In this document: positions 45,788 to 56,771 of the stretch, one piece after another
Position numbering within the stretch: position 1 is the stretch's first letter
Layout of the letters: the number at the start of each line of letters is the position of its first letter
Source: Chloroflexus islandicus
GTDB taxonomy: Bacteria > Chloroflexota > Chloroflexia > Chloroflexales > Chloroflexaceae
Length of the DNA stretch: 64,000 nt
Direction: 5' to 3'
NCBI RefSeq assembly: GCF_001650695.1
Contig: NZ_LWQS01000032.1
Coordinates: forward strand, 1 to 64,000
The notes under the pieces: model-generated
Told to the model about the DNA's origin: nothing
Databases searched by the model: none
Seen by the model: the letters and a program-made list of their open reading frames with translations, nothing else
Translations under genes and position numbers: made by a program

Positions 45788-48529
45788 GTGCGGCAAGTGA
45801 TACGTATCCTGCGCTCACGCATTCAATATACTATCATCCTGCCCTACCTCTTGCTGATGATCATCGTCATGCTGGTGGGATCCGGTATTGCCATGACACT
45901 GGTAGCCGGTAGTTGGCAAGAGCGCTTCAATAATCAGCTTGGGCAGGTTGCGCGTAACTTTGCCGAAACCTTCGCGTTGCGCGAAATTAGCAATATTGCT
46001 TACCTCGGCCAGATTGCCTTTACCGCCGCCAATGCTGATACTGGCGCTCCGGCTGTGGTTGACGCGATAGCGCAGCGCGATGAGGATGGGCTAGCTTTAG
46101 CGTTGCGCGGATTGTGGACGCTGGGTCAGAGCAATGAAAATGTTGCGCCGGATCGTCTCATCATCTTTGATCCCACCGGCTTGGCCTTGCTCGATTGGGA
46201 ACGCGCGCCGGGTGGTGATGCTCCCGTCCGTTATGTGGGTACGAACCTTGCTGGCTCGTCGCTGATCGAGAATGTGCTGCGCGGCGTGCAGACGCCGATC
46301 GGCGCGGGTGATGTGCTCGGTGACAAATACAGCGGGTTAATTGCATTTCGCCAACCTGATGGCAGCGATGTGCTGCACTTTTTTACCGTTGCACCGGTTT
46401 ATGCGCGTTCTCATAATAACGAAGCGCCACAATTGCTCGGCGGTCTGTTGGTCGCGCAACGCCTCGATCGCACGTTAGCCTTCCTCCAAGAACGTAGTCA
46501 AGCTGCATTAACGGCCTTGTTGAATAGCGATGGCGCGCTGCTGGCAACGACTGCCCCCGCGAGTTTTCTGCCGGTGTTACGGCTTGATCCGGCCCAACTT
46601 GCGCTTTTGGCCGAGATTAATGAACGCGGGGCGTGTCTTGATATTGGCAATCTGAGCGGTCGGGTGGTGACGCCGGTTGAACGGGTGAATGTGCCGGCTT
46701 GTTCGTTGCTTACGACTGCCCGTGTGGGTGATTACGAATACCAACTGGTGTATGCGCCGCTGATTATCCGCGGTGCGCAGAGCGGCTATTTTGCCGTCGG
46801 CCTGTCACGTGATTTTATTTTGAGCGCGTGGGCCAGTAGCCGCAACGCGGTATTGGGCGTGACAGCGACCTTAGCGTTGGCTGCGGTGCTGGCCGGATAT
46901 TGGGTGGCGCGGCGCATTACTCGTCCGCTTGATGAATTGGTGGCGGTAGCTGATGCGGTGAGCGCTGGCCAGCTCGATCGCCGGAGCGTCATTGCCGAAG
47001 AGAATGAATTGGGAAGGCTATCGTTGGCCTTTAACCAGATGACGGCCCACCTGTTGCATTTGTATCAGACGAGCCGGCAGCTCAATCGCGAACTGCGCAT
47101 CGAGTCGATCTTGCAGATTGCTACCGCTAGCGCCGCCGATCTGTTGCCCCAAATCGAAGCGATCGCGGTCGTGCCGGCGCCTGACGGGTGGCAATTCCGA
47201 TTGCGGCCTGAAGCGCCGCAGAGCTATGCAGCGCTGGCCAGCCGCCGTCTCACCGCATTGGCTATGCCGGGTGAAGCTCTATTGGCGCCCTACGTTGACC
47301 CACACCTTGCGGCTATTGGTGTAGCCAGCGCGTTGGCAATCCCATTGCAGCAAGATCAGCAAACAATCGGGGGTCTTATCTTTGCTCATCCCGAACCGGA
47401 TGCCTTCCCAACATCAGTATTACCCCATTTGCAGGCGATCGCCAATATGTCCGCCGTGGCATTGGTGAATGCGCTGTTATATGAAGCGGCGCAATACGAT
47501 GCTGAACAACGACGGGCCATTCTTGCCTCGATCAGTGATGGGGTGATTGTCAGTGATGCGCGGGGCCGGATTGTATTGCTCAACCCCACTGCTCAGCAGA
47601 TGTTGCAGCCGGTGTTGCCGGCTAACAGTGAGTTGCACTTGCGTCAATTGCCGCTCAATGGGAGTGAAGTTCGCTCAGAATTGTTTGGCCGGCCTGATCA
47701 GATGATCAGGATAGGCGATCGCTTTCTGACGGTCAGCCGGTCACCAGTTCGCCTCGCCGATGGCAAATTGTCAGGCGAAGTGATCGTTTTACACGATATC
47801 ACGGCTTCGATCCAGATCGATCGGGCGAAGACCGATTTCATTGCGACCATTTCCCACGAATTACGCACACCGCTCACCGTCGTGCGCGGTTATACCGATC
47901 TCTTGCTGCGGCAAGCAATTCAGACATTTGATGCCGAACAGCGCGAAATGTTAGAGCAGATCCGGCAGAGCGCCGTCCAGATGACTCATCTGGTCAATAA
48001 TGCGATTATGGTGGCCCATCTCGATTCGGGACAAGTCGAGACCAACCTGCAGGCGATTGAATTGGCGCCAATCGTTGAAGCGGCGCTGCGACCGTTGTAT
48101 GCTGCGTTTCGCGAGCGTGGGGTGCAAGTCACCCTTGCTTTGCCTGAAGACCTGCCGTTAGTGTTGGCAGATCGAGAACTGTTGAAGCAGGCGCTGAGCC
48201 AATTGCTCGACAATGCTCGGCGGTATGTGCCGCAAGGCCGCGTGCTAATTAGCGCCGGCATTGCGGGCAGTGACGTTTGGGTGGCAGTCAGTGATACTGG
48301 CCCCGGTATTCCCGAAGACGTGATTGGGCGGCTATTTACTCGGTTTCAACGGGTTGATGGCAATAATTCCGCCCAACGCGGCGGCGGCCTTGGTCTTGCG
48401 ATTGCACGCCAATTGATCGAGTTGCAAGGCGGAACGATCGCTGTGACGAGCATCCCCGGTCAGGGGAGCACCTTTACCATCCGGTTGCGTTGCGCAAAGG
48501 AGCAGAGCCGTGCAGTCGCTGGGAAATAA
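45788..48529 (+). CDS. Membrane sensor histidine kinase (dCACHE-HAMP-GAF-PAS-HisKA-HATPase)
   Basis: About 913 residues. First membrane helix near residues 15-37, an extracellular sensor of about 310 residues (double CACHE-like), a second helix near 350-375, HAMP, a GAF-like domain (about 440-580), a PAS (about 590-680), HisKA with His690 ([15 protein letters not shown]) and HATPase with [17 protein letters not shown] and [13 protein letters not shown] start at the GTG at 45788: gggggtgacgcc just before it is an excellent ribosome-binding site; an ATG at 45764 is the alternative. It shares 20 bp with the Calx-beta gene. Confidence 0.86.
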   Translation: MRQVIRILRSRIQYTIILPYLLLMIIVMLVGSGIAMTLVAGSWQERFNNQLGQVARNFAETFALREISNIAYLGQIAFTAANADTGAPAVVDAIAQRDEDGLALALRGLWTLGQSNENVAPDRLIIFDPTGLALLDWERAPGGDAPVRYVGTNLAGSSLIENVLRGVQTPIGAGDVLGDKYSGLIAFRQPDGSDVLHFFTVAPVYARSHNNEAPQLLGGLLVAQRLDRTLAFLQERSQAALTALLNSDGALLATTAPASFLPVLRLDPAQLALLAEINERGACLDIGNLSGRVVTPVERVNVPACSLLTTARVGDYEYQLVYAPLIIRGAQSGYFAVGLSRDFILSAWASSRNAVLGVTATLALAAVLAGYWVARRITRPLDELVAVADAVSAGQLDRRSVIAEENELGRLSLAFNQMTAHLLHLYQTSRQLNRELRIESILQIATASAADLLPQIEAIAVVPAPDGWQFRLRPEAPQSYAALASRRLTALAMPGEALLAPYVDPHLAAIGVASALAIPLQQDQQTIGGLIFAHPEPDAFPTSVLPHLQAIANMSAVALVNALLYEAAQYDAEQRRAILASISDGVIVSDARGRIVLLNPTAQQMLQPVLPANSELHLRQLPLNGSEVRSELFGRPDQMIRIGDRFLTVSRSPVRLADGKLSGEVIVLHDITASIQIDRAKTDFIATISHELRTPLTVVRGYTDLLLRQAIQTFDAEQREMLEQIRQSAVQMTHLVNNAIMVAHLDSGQVETNLQAIELAPIVEAALRPLYAAFRERGVQVTLALPEDLPLVLADRELLKQALSQLLDNARRYVPQGRVLISAGIAGSDVWVAVSDTGPGIPEDVIGRLFTRFQRVDGNNSAQRGGGLGLAIARQLIELQGGTIAVTSIPGQGSTFTIRLRCAKEQSRAVAGK

Positions 48530-50129
48530 CCAGTGGCCAACTAAACGCGATTATTTGCGCTGGATGGTAGTGGCAGCGTTGTTATGCGCGCTGCTGCCGG
48601 TGCTTTGCGTGGTGCAACTTGTCTTTTGGTTCCTCACCCCGGCCAATGAACCGTTTAAGAGCATTAGCGCGGCGCGTGCGTTTAGCGCCTACGAACCATT
48701 TCCGGCTGATCTCAGCTTTGCGCCGCCGGCCAGCGATTTGCCCAATTTGGCTGCGACCGAGATTGCGCGCCGCACACAGACGCCAACGAGCCAAGCGACC
48801 CGGTTTTCACCGGCGCCGATTGTAGAGGTGCCGCCACCGCCGGTACGGATCGATCCGGCATCGCCAACCGCGACGCCAACCACAACAGTGACCGCACTGC
48901 CGGCTGGCGGCGGTTTGCCGCCGCTTACTCCGACACCCACCCCAACGGCCAGCGGTATTGGTGTGCTGCCCAGTCCGGTGACACCCGCAACGGCAACACC
49001 AGTGGCGATAACAACAGCGACGCCAGCCGTGCCGGAAGTTCGGCCTAGCCCGACATCGACAACCCTAGCTGCAACGGCAACGCTGCAACCGTCGCCATCA
49101 GTGACGGTAATACCCTTACCAACGGTGACGGCGACAGGCACTGTCACACCGACGCTAACCGTTACGCTGACACCGACTTTCACGCCGACAGCGACGGCTA
49201 CAGCTCGTCCGCAACCCACGGCAACGGTGACGCCAACCGTCACGCCGGCGCCTACGGCGACGGCAACCGTCACACCGACGCCGACCGTCACGCCCACGGC
49301 AACGGTGACGCCAACCGCTACGTTCACGCCCACAGCCACTTTCACGCCGACGGCGACGCCAACCGTCACGCCGGCGCCTACGACGACGGCAACCGTCACA
49401 CCGACGCCAGTCGCGGTAGTGTCGGTGCAAATCATCCAACCAGTGATTGAGGGAAATCCGCCAACGGTTACTAGCCGCGAAGTTGTCGTTGAGTTGCGCG
49501 AAGCGGCCAACAATGAGGTAGTCGTGACCTATGAAGTTGTGCCGGGCACAACCAATCCAGCAACGCCTAATAGCGATTATCGCGTGCCGGGAGGAACGAC
49601 CGGTACATTAATCTTCCCAGCCGGTTCGCCTACCGGCACTGTACGCACGGTGACGATAGAAATTATTGGCGATACGATTGATGAAGTGGATGAGACGATC
49701 ATCTTCCGGCTGACAGGAATCAGTGGCGGTGTCCTGTTCCCCGGCCAGAGCGAGCGGGTCTTGACGATTATTGATGATGACGTCACGAGCGTGAGCATTA
49801 GCCCGGCTGAGGTGCAAGAAGGGCCGGCTGGCACGACGACCCAACTCGAATTTCGTCTCAGTCTCAGTAATCCCCAACGCGAACGGACTCTGCGCGTGCG
49901 CTATCGGGTGTTGCCAATCTCGGCAACACCCGGCGAGGATTATCTCGCAACAACGCCGGGTGAGCTGATCATTCCACCTGATGATAATAGTCCGGTGATT
50001 ATCGTGACCGTGATCGGTGATGATATACGCGAACCGGACGAATTCCTCGAAGTGGTGCTTGATGAGGTGATCGGTGGCGCGTTGGGCAATACGGTGCAGG
50101 CAATTGGGATTATTCGTAACGATGATTAG
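48510..50129 (+). CDS. Surface protein with threonine-proline repeats and two Calx-beta domains
   Basis: A 539-residue protein. One N-terminal membrane helix (about 14-36), an extracytoplasmic Thr/Pro/Ala-rich spacer of about 250 residues (period-6 repeats such as TPTATVTP), then two Calx-beta domains (about 305-420 and 425-535), ending IRNDD. The Calx-beta parts bear the D-x-E-x-DE-type calcium loops ([14 protein letters not shown]). Its GTG start lies inside the end of the kinase gene with aaaggag upstream, so expression is tied to the kinase. It may be an adhesin, a stalk or the kinase's extracellular partner. Confidence 0.78.
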   Translation: MQSLGNNQWPTKRDYLRWMVVAALLCALLPVLCVVQLVFWFLTPANEPFKSISAARAFSAYEPFPADLSFAPPASDLPNLAATEIARRTQTPTSQATRFSPAPIVEVPPPPVRIDPASPTATPTTTVTALPAGGGLPPLTPTPTPTASGIGVLPSPVTPATATPVAITTATPAVPEVRPSPTSTTLAATATLQPSPSVTVIPLPTVTATGTVTPTLTVTLTPTFTPTATATARPQPTATVTPTVTPAPTATATVTPTPTVTPTATVTPTATFTPTATFTPTATPTVTPAPTTTATVTPTPVAVVSVQIIQPVIEGNPPTVTSREVVVELREAANNEVVVTYEVVPGTTNPATPNSDYRVPGGTTGTLIFPAGSPTGTVRTVTIEIIGDTIDEVDETIIFRLTGISGGVLFPGQSERVLTIIDDDVTSVSISPAEVQEGPAGTTTQLEFRLSLSNPQRERTLRVRYRVLPISATPGEDYLATTPGELIIPPDDNSPVIIVTVIGDDIREPDEFLEVVLDEVIGGALGNTVQAIGIIRNDD

Positions 50130-50551
50130 CTTTGATCGGGCGGTTGATCGGGCTGGCGGGGGAAGAGAAACCACAACCCTAGCTCCAACGCAATTGGGAT
50201 GAAGGCTAAGGCGATCAGCGGCGGCCAGATTGGGCTAAGCGCGAAGTAGAGCGCGAGCGGCGGGATCGCGAGAATCAGCGCGAAGACGGTCATGGCCAGA
50301 TTGCCCCAGCCGACCGCTGCCACCACCCCGAACACGGTGAGCACCACAATCACTGCATCGCTGCACGTGTTGAGGGCCGGACGGTTGTAGCAACTGTTGA
50401 GCGCCGATGGTACGGCGATGTCGAACATGACCCCTTGTAATTCAAAGAAGGTTGGCAAGAACACCCGGCGCAGGGCGAAGAGCACTGCGCCAAGCGCAAT
50501 GACGAGGTAAGCGCGGATGAAACGGTGGGTTAGGATTGGCGGGATGCGCAT
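50126..50551 (-). CDS. Small integral membrane protein
   Basis: A 141-residue protein with about four membrane helices and a short polar C-terminal tail ([11 protein letters not shown]). A loop contains two cysteines ([11 protein letters not shown]) that could form an extracytoplasmic disulfide. Function unknown. It overlaps the Calx-beta gene's end by 4 bp on the opposite strand. No good ribosome-binding site is visible. Confidence 0.6.
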   Translation of the reverse strand: MRIPPILTHRFIRAYLVIALGAVLFALRRVFLPTFFELQGVMFDIAVPSALNSCYNRPALNTCSDAVIVVLTVFGVVAAVGWGNLAMTVFALILAIPPLALYFALSPIWPPLIALAFIPIALELGLWFLFPRQPDQPPDQS

Positions 50552-50639
50552 GGTGTTTTGAGATAGTTATCACCAACCACATTGCGGTACGGGCATGTTG
50601 TGCAAATGTCACCCAAGATATTGGGGATGTATCTTCATG

Positions 50640-50720
50640 TGGAGTGCGGCAGTCTAACTGCCGCACTCCATATCACCTCACCGGTGTAAATGTGGCGGCA
50701 GTGGTACTGCCGCACGCCAT
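50640..50720. repeat. Two GCGGCAG palindromes between genes
   Basis: A perfect family A unit at 50640-50670 (TGGAGTGCGGCAG...CTGCCGCACTCCA, centre TCTAA) and a variant at 50691-50719 (GTGGCGGCAG...CTGCCGCACGCC). They separate leuS from the small membrane protein gene. Confidence 0.85.
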
Positions 50721-50729
50721 AACGACGAA

Positions 50730-53729
50730 TTACCCAACCACGACGTTCACTAACCGTCCGGGAACCACAACGACATTCCGGATCGGTTTGCCGTTGATAA
50801 ATTGCTGCACCCGTTCGTTCTTCAGGGCCAATTCACGCAACTGCGCTTCGTCAATCTCGACCGGCACAGTCAGCTTGCCGCGCACCTTGCCGTTGACTTG
50901 GAAGACGATTTCGACCTCTTCCTCGGCGGCGACGGCGGGGTCGGCGACCGGCCAGCGTTGCTGGTGGATGCTGTACGGCTTGCCAAGCCGCATCCATAGC
51001 TCTTCCGCGATGTGCGGCGTGATCGGCGCCATCAGCAAGAGCAGGATTTCGATCGCCTCGTTCCACGCCGGGGCGCCGGTCAAGCCAGCGTCACGCGCGC
51101 GGTACAGCGTATTAGTAAACTCCATCAGTGCGGCAACCATGGTGTTGAACTTAAAGTTCAAGATGTCATTCTCAACGCGCTGGATGGTCTGGTGGGCCAC
51201 GCGCCGCAACTGGCGCTCGCTCATAGTGGCGTTGCTTTGGCTGCGTTCAGCGGTGGGGTAGAGCACAATCCGCCATACCCGGTCGAGCCAGCGCTTGACG
51301 CCGGGCACACCGTCGGTGTTCCACGGCACCGACAGCTCGAAGTCGGAGATGAAGGCCTCGTAGCCACGCAGCGCGTCAGCGCCGTGCTCGGCCACCACCT
51401 CGTCGGGAGTGATGACATTGCCCTTCGACTTCGACATCTTCTCGATGATGATCTGGCCATCAACCTCGCGCGGCGGAGCCAGAATGAGGCCCTGATTGCG
51501 CAGACGGGTGAACGGTTCAAAGAACTTGACCACTCCCAAATCGTAGAGCACCTTCGTCCAGAAGCGGGCGTAGAGCAGGTGCATAACGGCGTGCTCGGCC
51601 CCGCCGACGTACATGTCAACCGGCAACCAGTAGTCAAGCGCCTCAGGGCTCGCCAGCGCCTTGTCGTTGTGGTTGTCGGCGAAGCGCAGGAAGTACCACG
51701 ACGAGCAGGCGAACGTTCCCATAGTATCGGTCTCGCGCCGGCCCCGGCTGCCGTCGGGCAGGGTCACATTCACCCAGTCATCGATCAGGGCCAGCGGCGA
51801 CTCGCCGGTCGCCGTCGGTTCATAGCTCTCGACGTTGGGCAGGGTGAGCGGCAGGGCATCATCGCTGAGCGCGACTTCCAACCCGTCTTCGCGGTGGACA
51901 ATCGGGATCGGCGTGCCCCAGTAGCGTTGGCGGCTGATTAGCCAGTCGCGCATCTTGTAGTTGGTGCGGCCTTTGCCAATGCCCTGTTGTTCGAGGTAGG
52001 CGATCGTCTGCTCGATGGCCTGATCGGCGGGAGCGCCGTTGATCGGGCCAGAGTGAATCGGCGTGCCGAGTTCATCGTGGTAGATCAGGTCACGATAGGC
52101 GGGAATCGAGTGCAGATAGGCCATTACCGACGGAATCTCGGCGTTGCCGGTCGCAGCGCGCAAGCGCGTGGTGATCTGTTCATCGGCAGCGATCGAGTCA
52201 AGATCGAACACTGCATCGGGGAAGATGAACAGCCAACCCGACCCGGCCACTTCCGTCCAGCCGTTGCACAGGCGCGGCTGCACGATGGCAGCGTACTCAC
52301 GCGCTCGATCGCCGGACAGCTCGACCAGCAGATTGCCGTCATCTTGGGTGGTAACGGTGAAGCCGGCGGCGCGCAAGGCATCGGCAGTATCGGCAGCAAT
52401 CGTCTCGGCGCGCAGCAGCGAGCGAGCGGCGTTATCGGGCCGGCTGATGACCGGAATGATCGGCAGATCGTATTTCAGCGCAAAGGCGAAGTCACGCTCG
52501 TCGTGGGCCGGCACAGCCATAATCGCGCCGGTACCGTACCCCATCAAGACATAATCGGCGATCCAGATCGGAATCCGCGCGCCGTTGACCGGATTAATCG
52601 CATAGCTACCTGTCCAGACGCCAGTCTTTTCTTTCTCTTCCGCCACGGCGGTCGTGGTCGGACGATGGCGCGCCTGTTCGACATACGCCTCGACCTGCGC
52701 GCGCTGCCCTGCGGCCGTCACCTTCGCCACCAGCGGGTGCTCAGGCGAGAGCACCATGAAGGTCGCCCCCCACAACGTGTCAGGGCGCGTCGTAAAGACG
52801 ATAATCGGATCGCCAGCCTCGGTGTGGAAGACCACCTCGGCGCCACGCGAGCGCCCGATCCAGTTGCGCTGCATAGTGACGATCCGCTCCGGCCAATCAA
52901 CCGTATCTAGATCGCGGTCGAGCCGGTCGGCGTAAGCGGTGATGCGGAAGAACCACTGCTTGAGCACCTTGCGCTCAACCTTAGCCCCGCTCCGCCATGC
53001 GGTGCCATCGGGCAGCACCTCTTCGTTGGCCAGCACCGTCTTATCAACCGGATCCCAATTCACCACCGCTTCACCGCGATAAGCCAAGCGAAAACGGCGC
53101 AAAATCTCTTGGCGTTGCAGTGGTGTCGCCGCGCGCCACTCCTCTGCTGTCACCTGCGGGTCGGTCAAGGCCAGATCGAGCCGGCTGGTGCCATACTCAG
53201 CCAACTCCGCTTCCAGCTCGCTGATCGGGCGGGCCTTGTCGACTCGCCGGTCGTACCACGACTGGTACAGGCGCAAGAAAATCCACTGCGTCCAGTGATA
53301 ATAATCAGGTTCAGAGGAGGTAATCTCGCGATCCCAGTCGTAGCTCAGGCCGAGCATATTCATCTGGCGCTTGTAATTGGCGCTGTAGCGGCGAGTGAGC
53401 ACGGCGGGGTTGGTTTTGGTCTTAATCGCCGCATTCTCGGTCGGCAGGCCGAAGGCGTCCCACCCCATCGGGTGCAGCACATTGTAGCCGCGCATGCGGT
53501 AATAGCGGGCGATGACATCGGTGGGCACGTAGTTGCGGCAGTGCCCGACGCTAAGGCCGTCACCGCTGGGGTAGGGGTAGAAATCGAGCACGTAATATTT
53601 TGGTTTGGCGGGATCGATCGGCGGGGTACGGTAGAGCTGGTCGGCGGCCCACTTGGCCTGCCACTTGGCCTCGATCGCGGCGGGATCGTAGCGTTCAATC
53701 TGAGTCTTGTCGGTTTTGGTGTCGCTCAT
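50730..53729 (-). CDS. leuS: Leucyl-tRNA synthetase
   Basis: A 999-residue class Ia enzyme that charges tRNA-Leu. N-terminal Rossmann domain, CP1 editing domain (T-rich region near 230-420) and C-terminal anticodon-binding region are in usual order. The KMSKS loop is present (KMSKSKGNV near residue 645). The HIGH-type motif reads GLSVGHCRNY, with the first His replaced by Ser. I start at the ATG at 53729, which the small leader frame upstream overlaps by 35 bp. Transcribed away from the hydrogenase cluster by a gap only 364 bp long. Confidence 0.93.
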   Translation of the reverse strand: MSDTKTDKTQIERYDPAAIEAKWQAKWAADQLYRTPPIDPAKPKYYVLDFYPYPSGDGLSVGHCRNYVPTDVIARYYRMRGYNVLHPMGWDAFGLPTENAAIKTKTNPAVLTRRYSANYKRQMNMLGLSYDWDREITSSEPDYYHWTQWIFLRLYQSWYDRRVDKARPISELEAELAEYGTSRLDLALTDPQVTAEEWRAATPLQRQEILRRFRLAYRGEAVVNWDPVDKTVLANEEVLPDGTAWRSGAKVERKVLKQWFFRITAYADRLDRDLDTVDWPERIVTMQRNWIGRSRGAEVVFHTEAGDPIIVFTTRPDTLWGATFMVLSPEHPLVAKVTAAGQRAQVEAYVEQARHRPTTTAVAEEKEKTGVWTGSYAINPVNGARIPIWIADYVLMGYGTGAIMAVPAHDERDFAFALKYDLPIIPVISRPDNAARSLLRAETIAADTADALRAAGFTVTTQDDGNLLVELSGDRAREYAAIVQPRLCNGWTEVAGSGWLFIFPDAVFDLDSIAADEQITTRLRAATGNAEIPSVMAYLHSIPAYRDLIYHDELGTPIHSGPINGAPADQAIEQTIAYLEQQGIGKGRTNYKMRDWLISRQRYWGTPIPIVHREDGLEVALSDDALPLTLPNVESYEPTATGESPLALIDDWVNVTLPDGSRGRRETDTMGTFACSSWYFLRFADNHNDKALASPEALDYWLPVDMYVGGAEHAVMHLLYARFWTKVLYDLGVVKFFEPFTRLRNQGLILAPPREVDGQIIIEKMSKSKGNVITPDEVVAEHGADALRGYEAFISDFELSVPWNTDGVPGVKRWLDRVWRIVLYPTAERSQSNATMSERQLRRVAHQTIQRVENDILNFKFNTMVAALMEFTNTLYRARDAGLTGAPAWNEAIEILLLLMAPITPHIAEELWMRLGKPYSIHQQRWPVADPAVAAEEEVEIVFQVNGKVRGKLTVPVEIDEAQLRELALKNERVQQFINGKPIRNVVVVPGRLVNVVVG

Positions 53730-53820
53730 ACGATTCAATACCTCTTGAGGTGAGCATGCAAAGACGGATCAAATTGACAATTGGACCATTACTAAGGCCA
53801 TCAAGGCTAGAGTCGGCCAT
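53695..53820 (-). CDS. Short leader ORF overlapping the start of leuS
   Basis: A 41-codon frame in another phase than leuS. It has a near-perfect aaaggaggtga 4 bp upstream of its ATG, stronger than any site in front of leuS, starts MADSSLDGLSN and contains five leucine codons, two isoleucine and one valine. It ends 35 bp inside leuS. The arrangement suggests that leuS is translated through termination-reinitiation from this frame, or that ribosome stalling at leucine codons tunes leuS. The peptide itself need not matter. Confidence 0.55.
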   Translation of the reverse strand: MADSSLDGLSNGPIVNLIRLCMLTSRGIESYERHQNRQDSD

Positions 53821-53864
53821 GCGCTCACCTCCTTTCACGGTGCAAAAGCGAAGCGTCTTGCTGC

Positions 53865-53870
53865 ATTATA
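53865..53870 (-). promoter_or_regulatory. Candidate -10 box of leuS
   Basis: TATAAT on the minus strand, about 45 bp before the leader ORF. No convincing -35 box is seen 17 bp upstream, where the repeat block begins. Confidence 0.45.
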
Positions 53871-54102
53871 GCAAAAAAAGGCGCAGAGGGGGGCAGAGAC
53901 GGTTAACGCAAAGGCGCAGAGGGAGCAAAGGCGCAAAGAGGCTCAACGCAAAGGCGCGAAGCACGCAAAGGACGCAAAGATTTTGTGGGGAGCTAATAGA
54001 CTCGCTTGCCCCAACCTTCATACCCATCTCTGCGACCTTCGCGACCTTTGCGTCTTTGCGTTTATCATTCTCTGCGGCTTTGCCCGCTTTGCGCCTCTAC
54101 CA
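53871..54102. repeat. Short G/A-rich repeat block with inverse copy
   Basis: Left part is cgcaaaggcgcagagg-type, right part (from about 54020) the inverse ttcgcgacctttgcg. Forms a long imperfect hairpin between leuS and hypE. No gene. Confidence 0.7.
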
Positions 54103-55158
54103 CTAACAGATACGCGGCAGTTGTTCGCCGACGAGGGTGTCAACCACGCGCATACCGCCGATGCCGGTGCGGGCCACGACCACGCCGGGGTGGTCAGCGG
54201 TGGCGTAGCCGATCAGGGTAGCGTCGCGGCCCAACGGGTGAGCGCGCATAGCGGCTAGCAGACGCTCGGCGTCATCGCGTGCAACGAAGGCGATGAGTTT
54301 GCCCTCGTTAGCGATGTGGAGCGGATCCATACCGAGCAGTTCGCAGGCGGCTTGGACGGCGGGCGGCACTGGAACGTCGCGCTCGACGATTTCGATGCCG
54401 ATCTGGGCATCGGCAGCAATCTCGTTGAGCGCGGCAGCGACGCCGCCACGGGTGGGGTCGCGCAGGGTGTGGATGCGGGCGCCGCTGGCGAGCATGGCGC
54501 TGACGAGGCTGTGCAGCGCAGCGGTGTCAGAGACCACCGGTGCGCCAAATTCGATCCCTTCGCGCACACTGAGGATGGCGACGCCGTGCAAGCCAATCGG
54601 CCCGCTGACGATGATCGCGTCGCCGGGACGGGCTTGTTCCGGGCCGATATTCACGCCTGCCGGGATGAGGCCGAAGCCGGTGGTGGTAATGAACACGCCG
54701 TCGCCGTGACCGCGATCGACCACTTTGGTGTCGCCAGCGATGAGGGTAACGCCGGCCTGCTGGGCAGCGCGACCCATGCTCTCGGCGATCACACCGAGTT
54801 GATCGAGCGGCATGCCCTCTTCAAGAATGAAGCTGGCGGTCAACGCTAGCGGCTGTGCTCCCATCATAGCAATATCGTTGATGGTGCCGTTGACGGCCAG
54901 TTCGCCGATGTTGCCGCCGGGGAAGAAGAGCGGGCGCACAACGAAGCTGTCGGTTGAGATCGCTAACCGCGCGCCGCCAATCTCGATGCGGGCAGCGTCG
55001 GTGAGCGGGCCGCGCGGGCCGCCAAACGCGGGCAGGAAGAGGTGGTTAATCAGTTCAGCCGAGAGTTTGCCGCCGGCGCCGTGACCCATTACGATGGCCG
55101 GATAGTCACGTAACGGCGCCGGGCAGACCCAGTTGCTAAAGTCGAGTGGTGCGGTCAT
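54103..55158 (-). CDS. hypE: Hydrogenase maturation protein HypE
   Basis: HypE dehydrates a carbamoyl group carried on its C-terminal cysteine to make the cyanide ligand of the NiFe site. The 351-residue protein has the AIR-synthase-like fold with GHGAGGKLS near residue 28, STDSFVV, NGTINDIAMMGA and AGDTKVV, and ends PRIC, the exact C-terminal tail that becomes thiocyanate. Start ATG at 55158. It is the last gene of the hydrogenase maturation run; a repeat block separates it from hypD. Confidence 0.95.
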   Translation of the reverse strand: MTAPLDFSNWVCPAPLRDYPAIVMGHGAGGKLSAELINHLFLPAFGGPRGPLTDAARIEIGGARLAISTDSFVVRPLFFPGGNIGELAVNGTINDIAMMGAQPLALTASFILEEGMPLDQLGVIAESMGRAAQQAGVTLIAGDTKVVDRGHGDGVFITTTGFGLIPAGVNIGPEQARPGDAIIVSGPIGLHGVAILSVREGIEFGAPVVSDTAALHSLVSAMLASGARIHTLRDPTRGGVAAALNEIAADAQIGIEIVERDVPVPPAVQAACELLGMDPLHIANEGKLIAFVARDDAERLLAAMRAHPLGRDATLIGYATADHPGVVVARTGIGGMRVVDTLVGEQLPRIC

Positions 55159-55452
55159 AGGGTGCAATCCTTAACCATCAAGGCGCAGAGGGGGCGAAGA
55201 CGCAAAGGATGATAAACGCAAAGACGCAGAGGACGCAAAGAGCGCAGAGGTTTGGGATGGGATGGTGTTGTTAGGGCGGTGGTTGGTGGACACGACATCG
55301 TATTCATCTTTATCGTATACAGGGCAAGGATATTGCCACACTTATACAGATCCACCCAAATCCTTAGCGTCTTTGCGTCTCTGCGTGTATCCGCCTCTAC
55401 GCCTTTGCCAAGCCGGACAGCCGTCCGGCTCTACTGATGATCGCTCTGCGCC
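55159..55452. repeat. Repeat block between hypE and hypD
   Basis: Again cgcaaagacgcagagg repeats followed by their inverse, ending in a palindrome AGCCGGACAGCCGTCCGGCT at 55411-55430. No gene. Confidence 0.75.
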
Positions 55453-56574
55453 TTAGGGTGACGATGCCACGCCGATCGTGTTCGCCGGTACAAACCGGCC
55501 ATACTGATAATAGGCTGCGCAGGCCCCTTCGCTTGATACCATTGTTGCACCGAGCGGGGTGCGTGGGGTGCATTCTTTGCCGAACGCCGGGCATTGGTTA
55601 GGCTTGAGCAAGCCTTGCAACACCTCACCGCTGCGGCAGAGGGTCGACTCGGCGGTCTGGATGTCGCTCACGTCGAAGCGGCGCTCAGCGTCGAATTCGG
55701 CATAGCGTTCACTCAGTCGCCAGCCGCTGCGCGGAATGACGCCGATCCCGCGCCATGCCCGGTCGGTGACGGTGAAGACATCGGCTAGCATCTGTTTGGC
55801 GGCGACGTTGCCTTCGGGGCGAACCGCTCGCTCGTAGGCGTTGTCGAGTTCGGCGCGGCCCTGCTCAAGCTGGAGGATCACGCGGCGAATCCCTTCGAGC
55901 ACATCGAGCGGCTCGAAGCCGGTAACGACGATCGGCACGCGGTATTTCTCGACCAGCGGACGGTACTCGTCGGTACCCATCACGCTACAGACGTGGCCGG
56001 CGGCGAGAAAGCCTTGGACGCGGTTGGTGGGCGATTCCATAATCGCGCTGATGGCCGGCGGCACCAACACATGCGAAACCAGCATCGAAAAATTCTTGAG
56101 GCCGAGACGGGCCGCCTGATAGACCGCCATCGCGTTGGCGGGAGCAGTGGTCTCGAAGCCGATGGCAAAGAAGACGACTTGGCGGTCAGGGTGTTGCTGG
56201 GCCAGCTTGACCGCATCGAGCGGCGAGTAAACAATCCGCACATCGCCGCCTTCGCTCTTGATGCGGAAGAGGTCTTTACGACTGCCGGGCACGCGCAGCA
56301 TATCGCCGAACGAGCAGAAGATCACGCCGGGTTGGGCGGCAATGGCGAGCGCCTTGTCGATAATCTCGAGCGGCGTGACGCAGACCGGGCAGCCGGGGCC
56401 GTGGATCAGCTCGATTTCCGGCGGCAGCAACTGGTCGATGCCGTTGCGAATGATCGAATGGGTCTGGCCGCCGCACACCTCCATAATTGCCCAGTGCCGG
56501 GTGGTGATACGCCGGATCTGATCGAACAGGCGGCGAGCCAAATCAGGATCGCGAAACTCGTCAAGATATTTCAT
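55453..56574 (-). CDS. hypD: Hydrogenase maturation protein HypD
   Basis: HypD carries the Fe(CN)2CO precursor with HypC. The 373-residue protein has [11 protein letters not shown] near residue 32, [10 protein letters not shown] near residue 60, GFETTAPA and the four-cysteine iron-sulfur motif at the C-terminus (LCRSGEV...[17 protein letters not shown]). The start at 56574 has ggagag 8 bp upstream; a longer frame upstream lacks a site. It lies between hypC and hypE, in the usual order. Confidence 0.95.
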   Translation of the reverse strand: MKYLDEFRDPDLARRLFDQIRRITTRHWAIMEVCGGQTHSIIRNGIDQLLPPEIELIHGPGCPVCVTPLEIIDKALAIAAQPGVIFCSFGDMLRVPGSRKDLFRIKSEGGDVRIVYSPLDAVKLAQQHPDRQVVFFAIGFETTAPANAMAVYQAARLGLKNFSMLVSHVLVPPAISAIMESPTNRVQGFLAAGHVCSVMGTDEYRPLVEKYRVPIVVTGFEPLDVLEGIRRVILQLEQGRAELDNAYERAVRPEGNVAAKQMLADVFTVTDRAWRGIGVIPRSGWRLSERYAEFDAERRFDVSDIQTAESTLCRSGEVLQGLLKPNQCPAFGKECTPRTPLGATMVSSEGACAAYYQYGRFVPANTIGVASSP

Positions 56575-56771
56575 CGCATGCTCTCCATTCAATGCGTAGC
56601 CGCAAAGGGGGCAGAGAGGCAAAGGTTGTTAACGCAAAGGCGCGAAGGACGCGAAGTTTTTCTATGAATGGGGCTGTCACCACGCTTATGCCGCCAATAT
56701 AAAAATCCTTGGCGTCCTTTGCGTCTTTGCGTGTCGAATCTCTGCGCTTTTGCTCACTTTGCGCCTTTGCC
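56575..56771. repeat. Repeat block between hypD and hypC
   Basis: Contains gcgaaggacgcgaagtt-type repeats and their inverse. No gene. Confidence 0.65.

Noticed and set aside
51012-53738. Long frames on the plus strand across leuS
   Set aside because: Antisense shadows of the high-GC gene with no start signals.
53739-53864. T-box riboswitch ahead of leuS
   Set aside because: No T-box sequence (such as AGGGTGGNACCGCG) or large stem I is visible; the leader ORF explains the sequence better.
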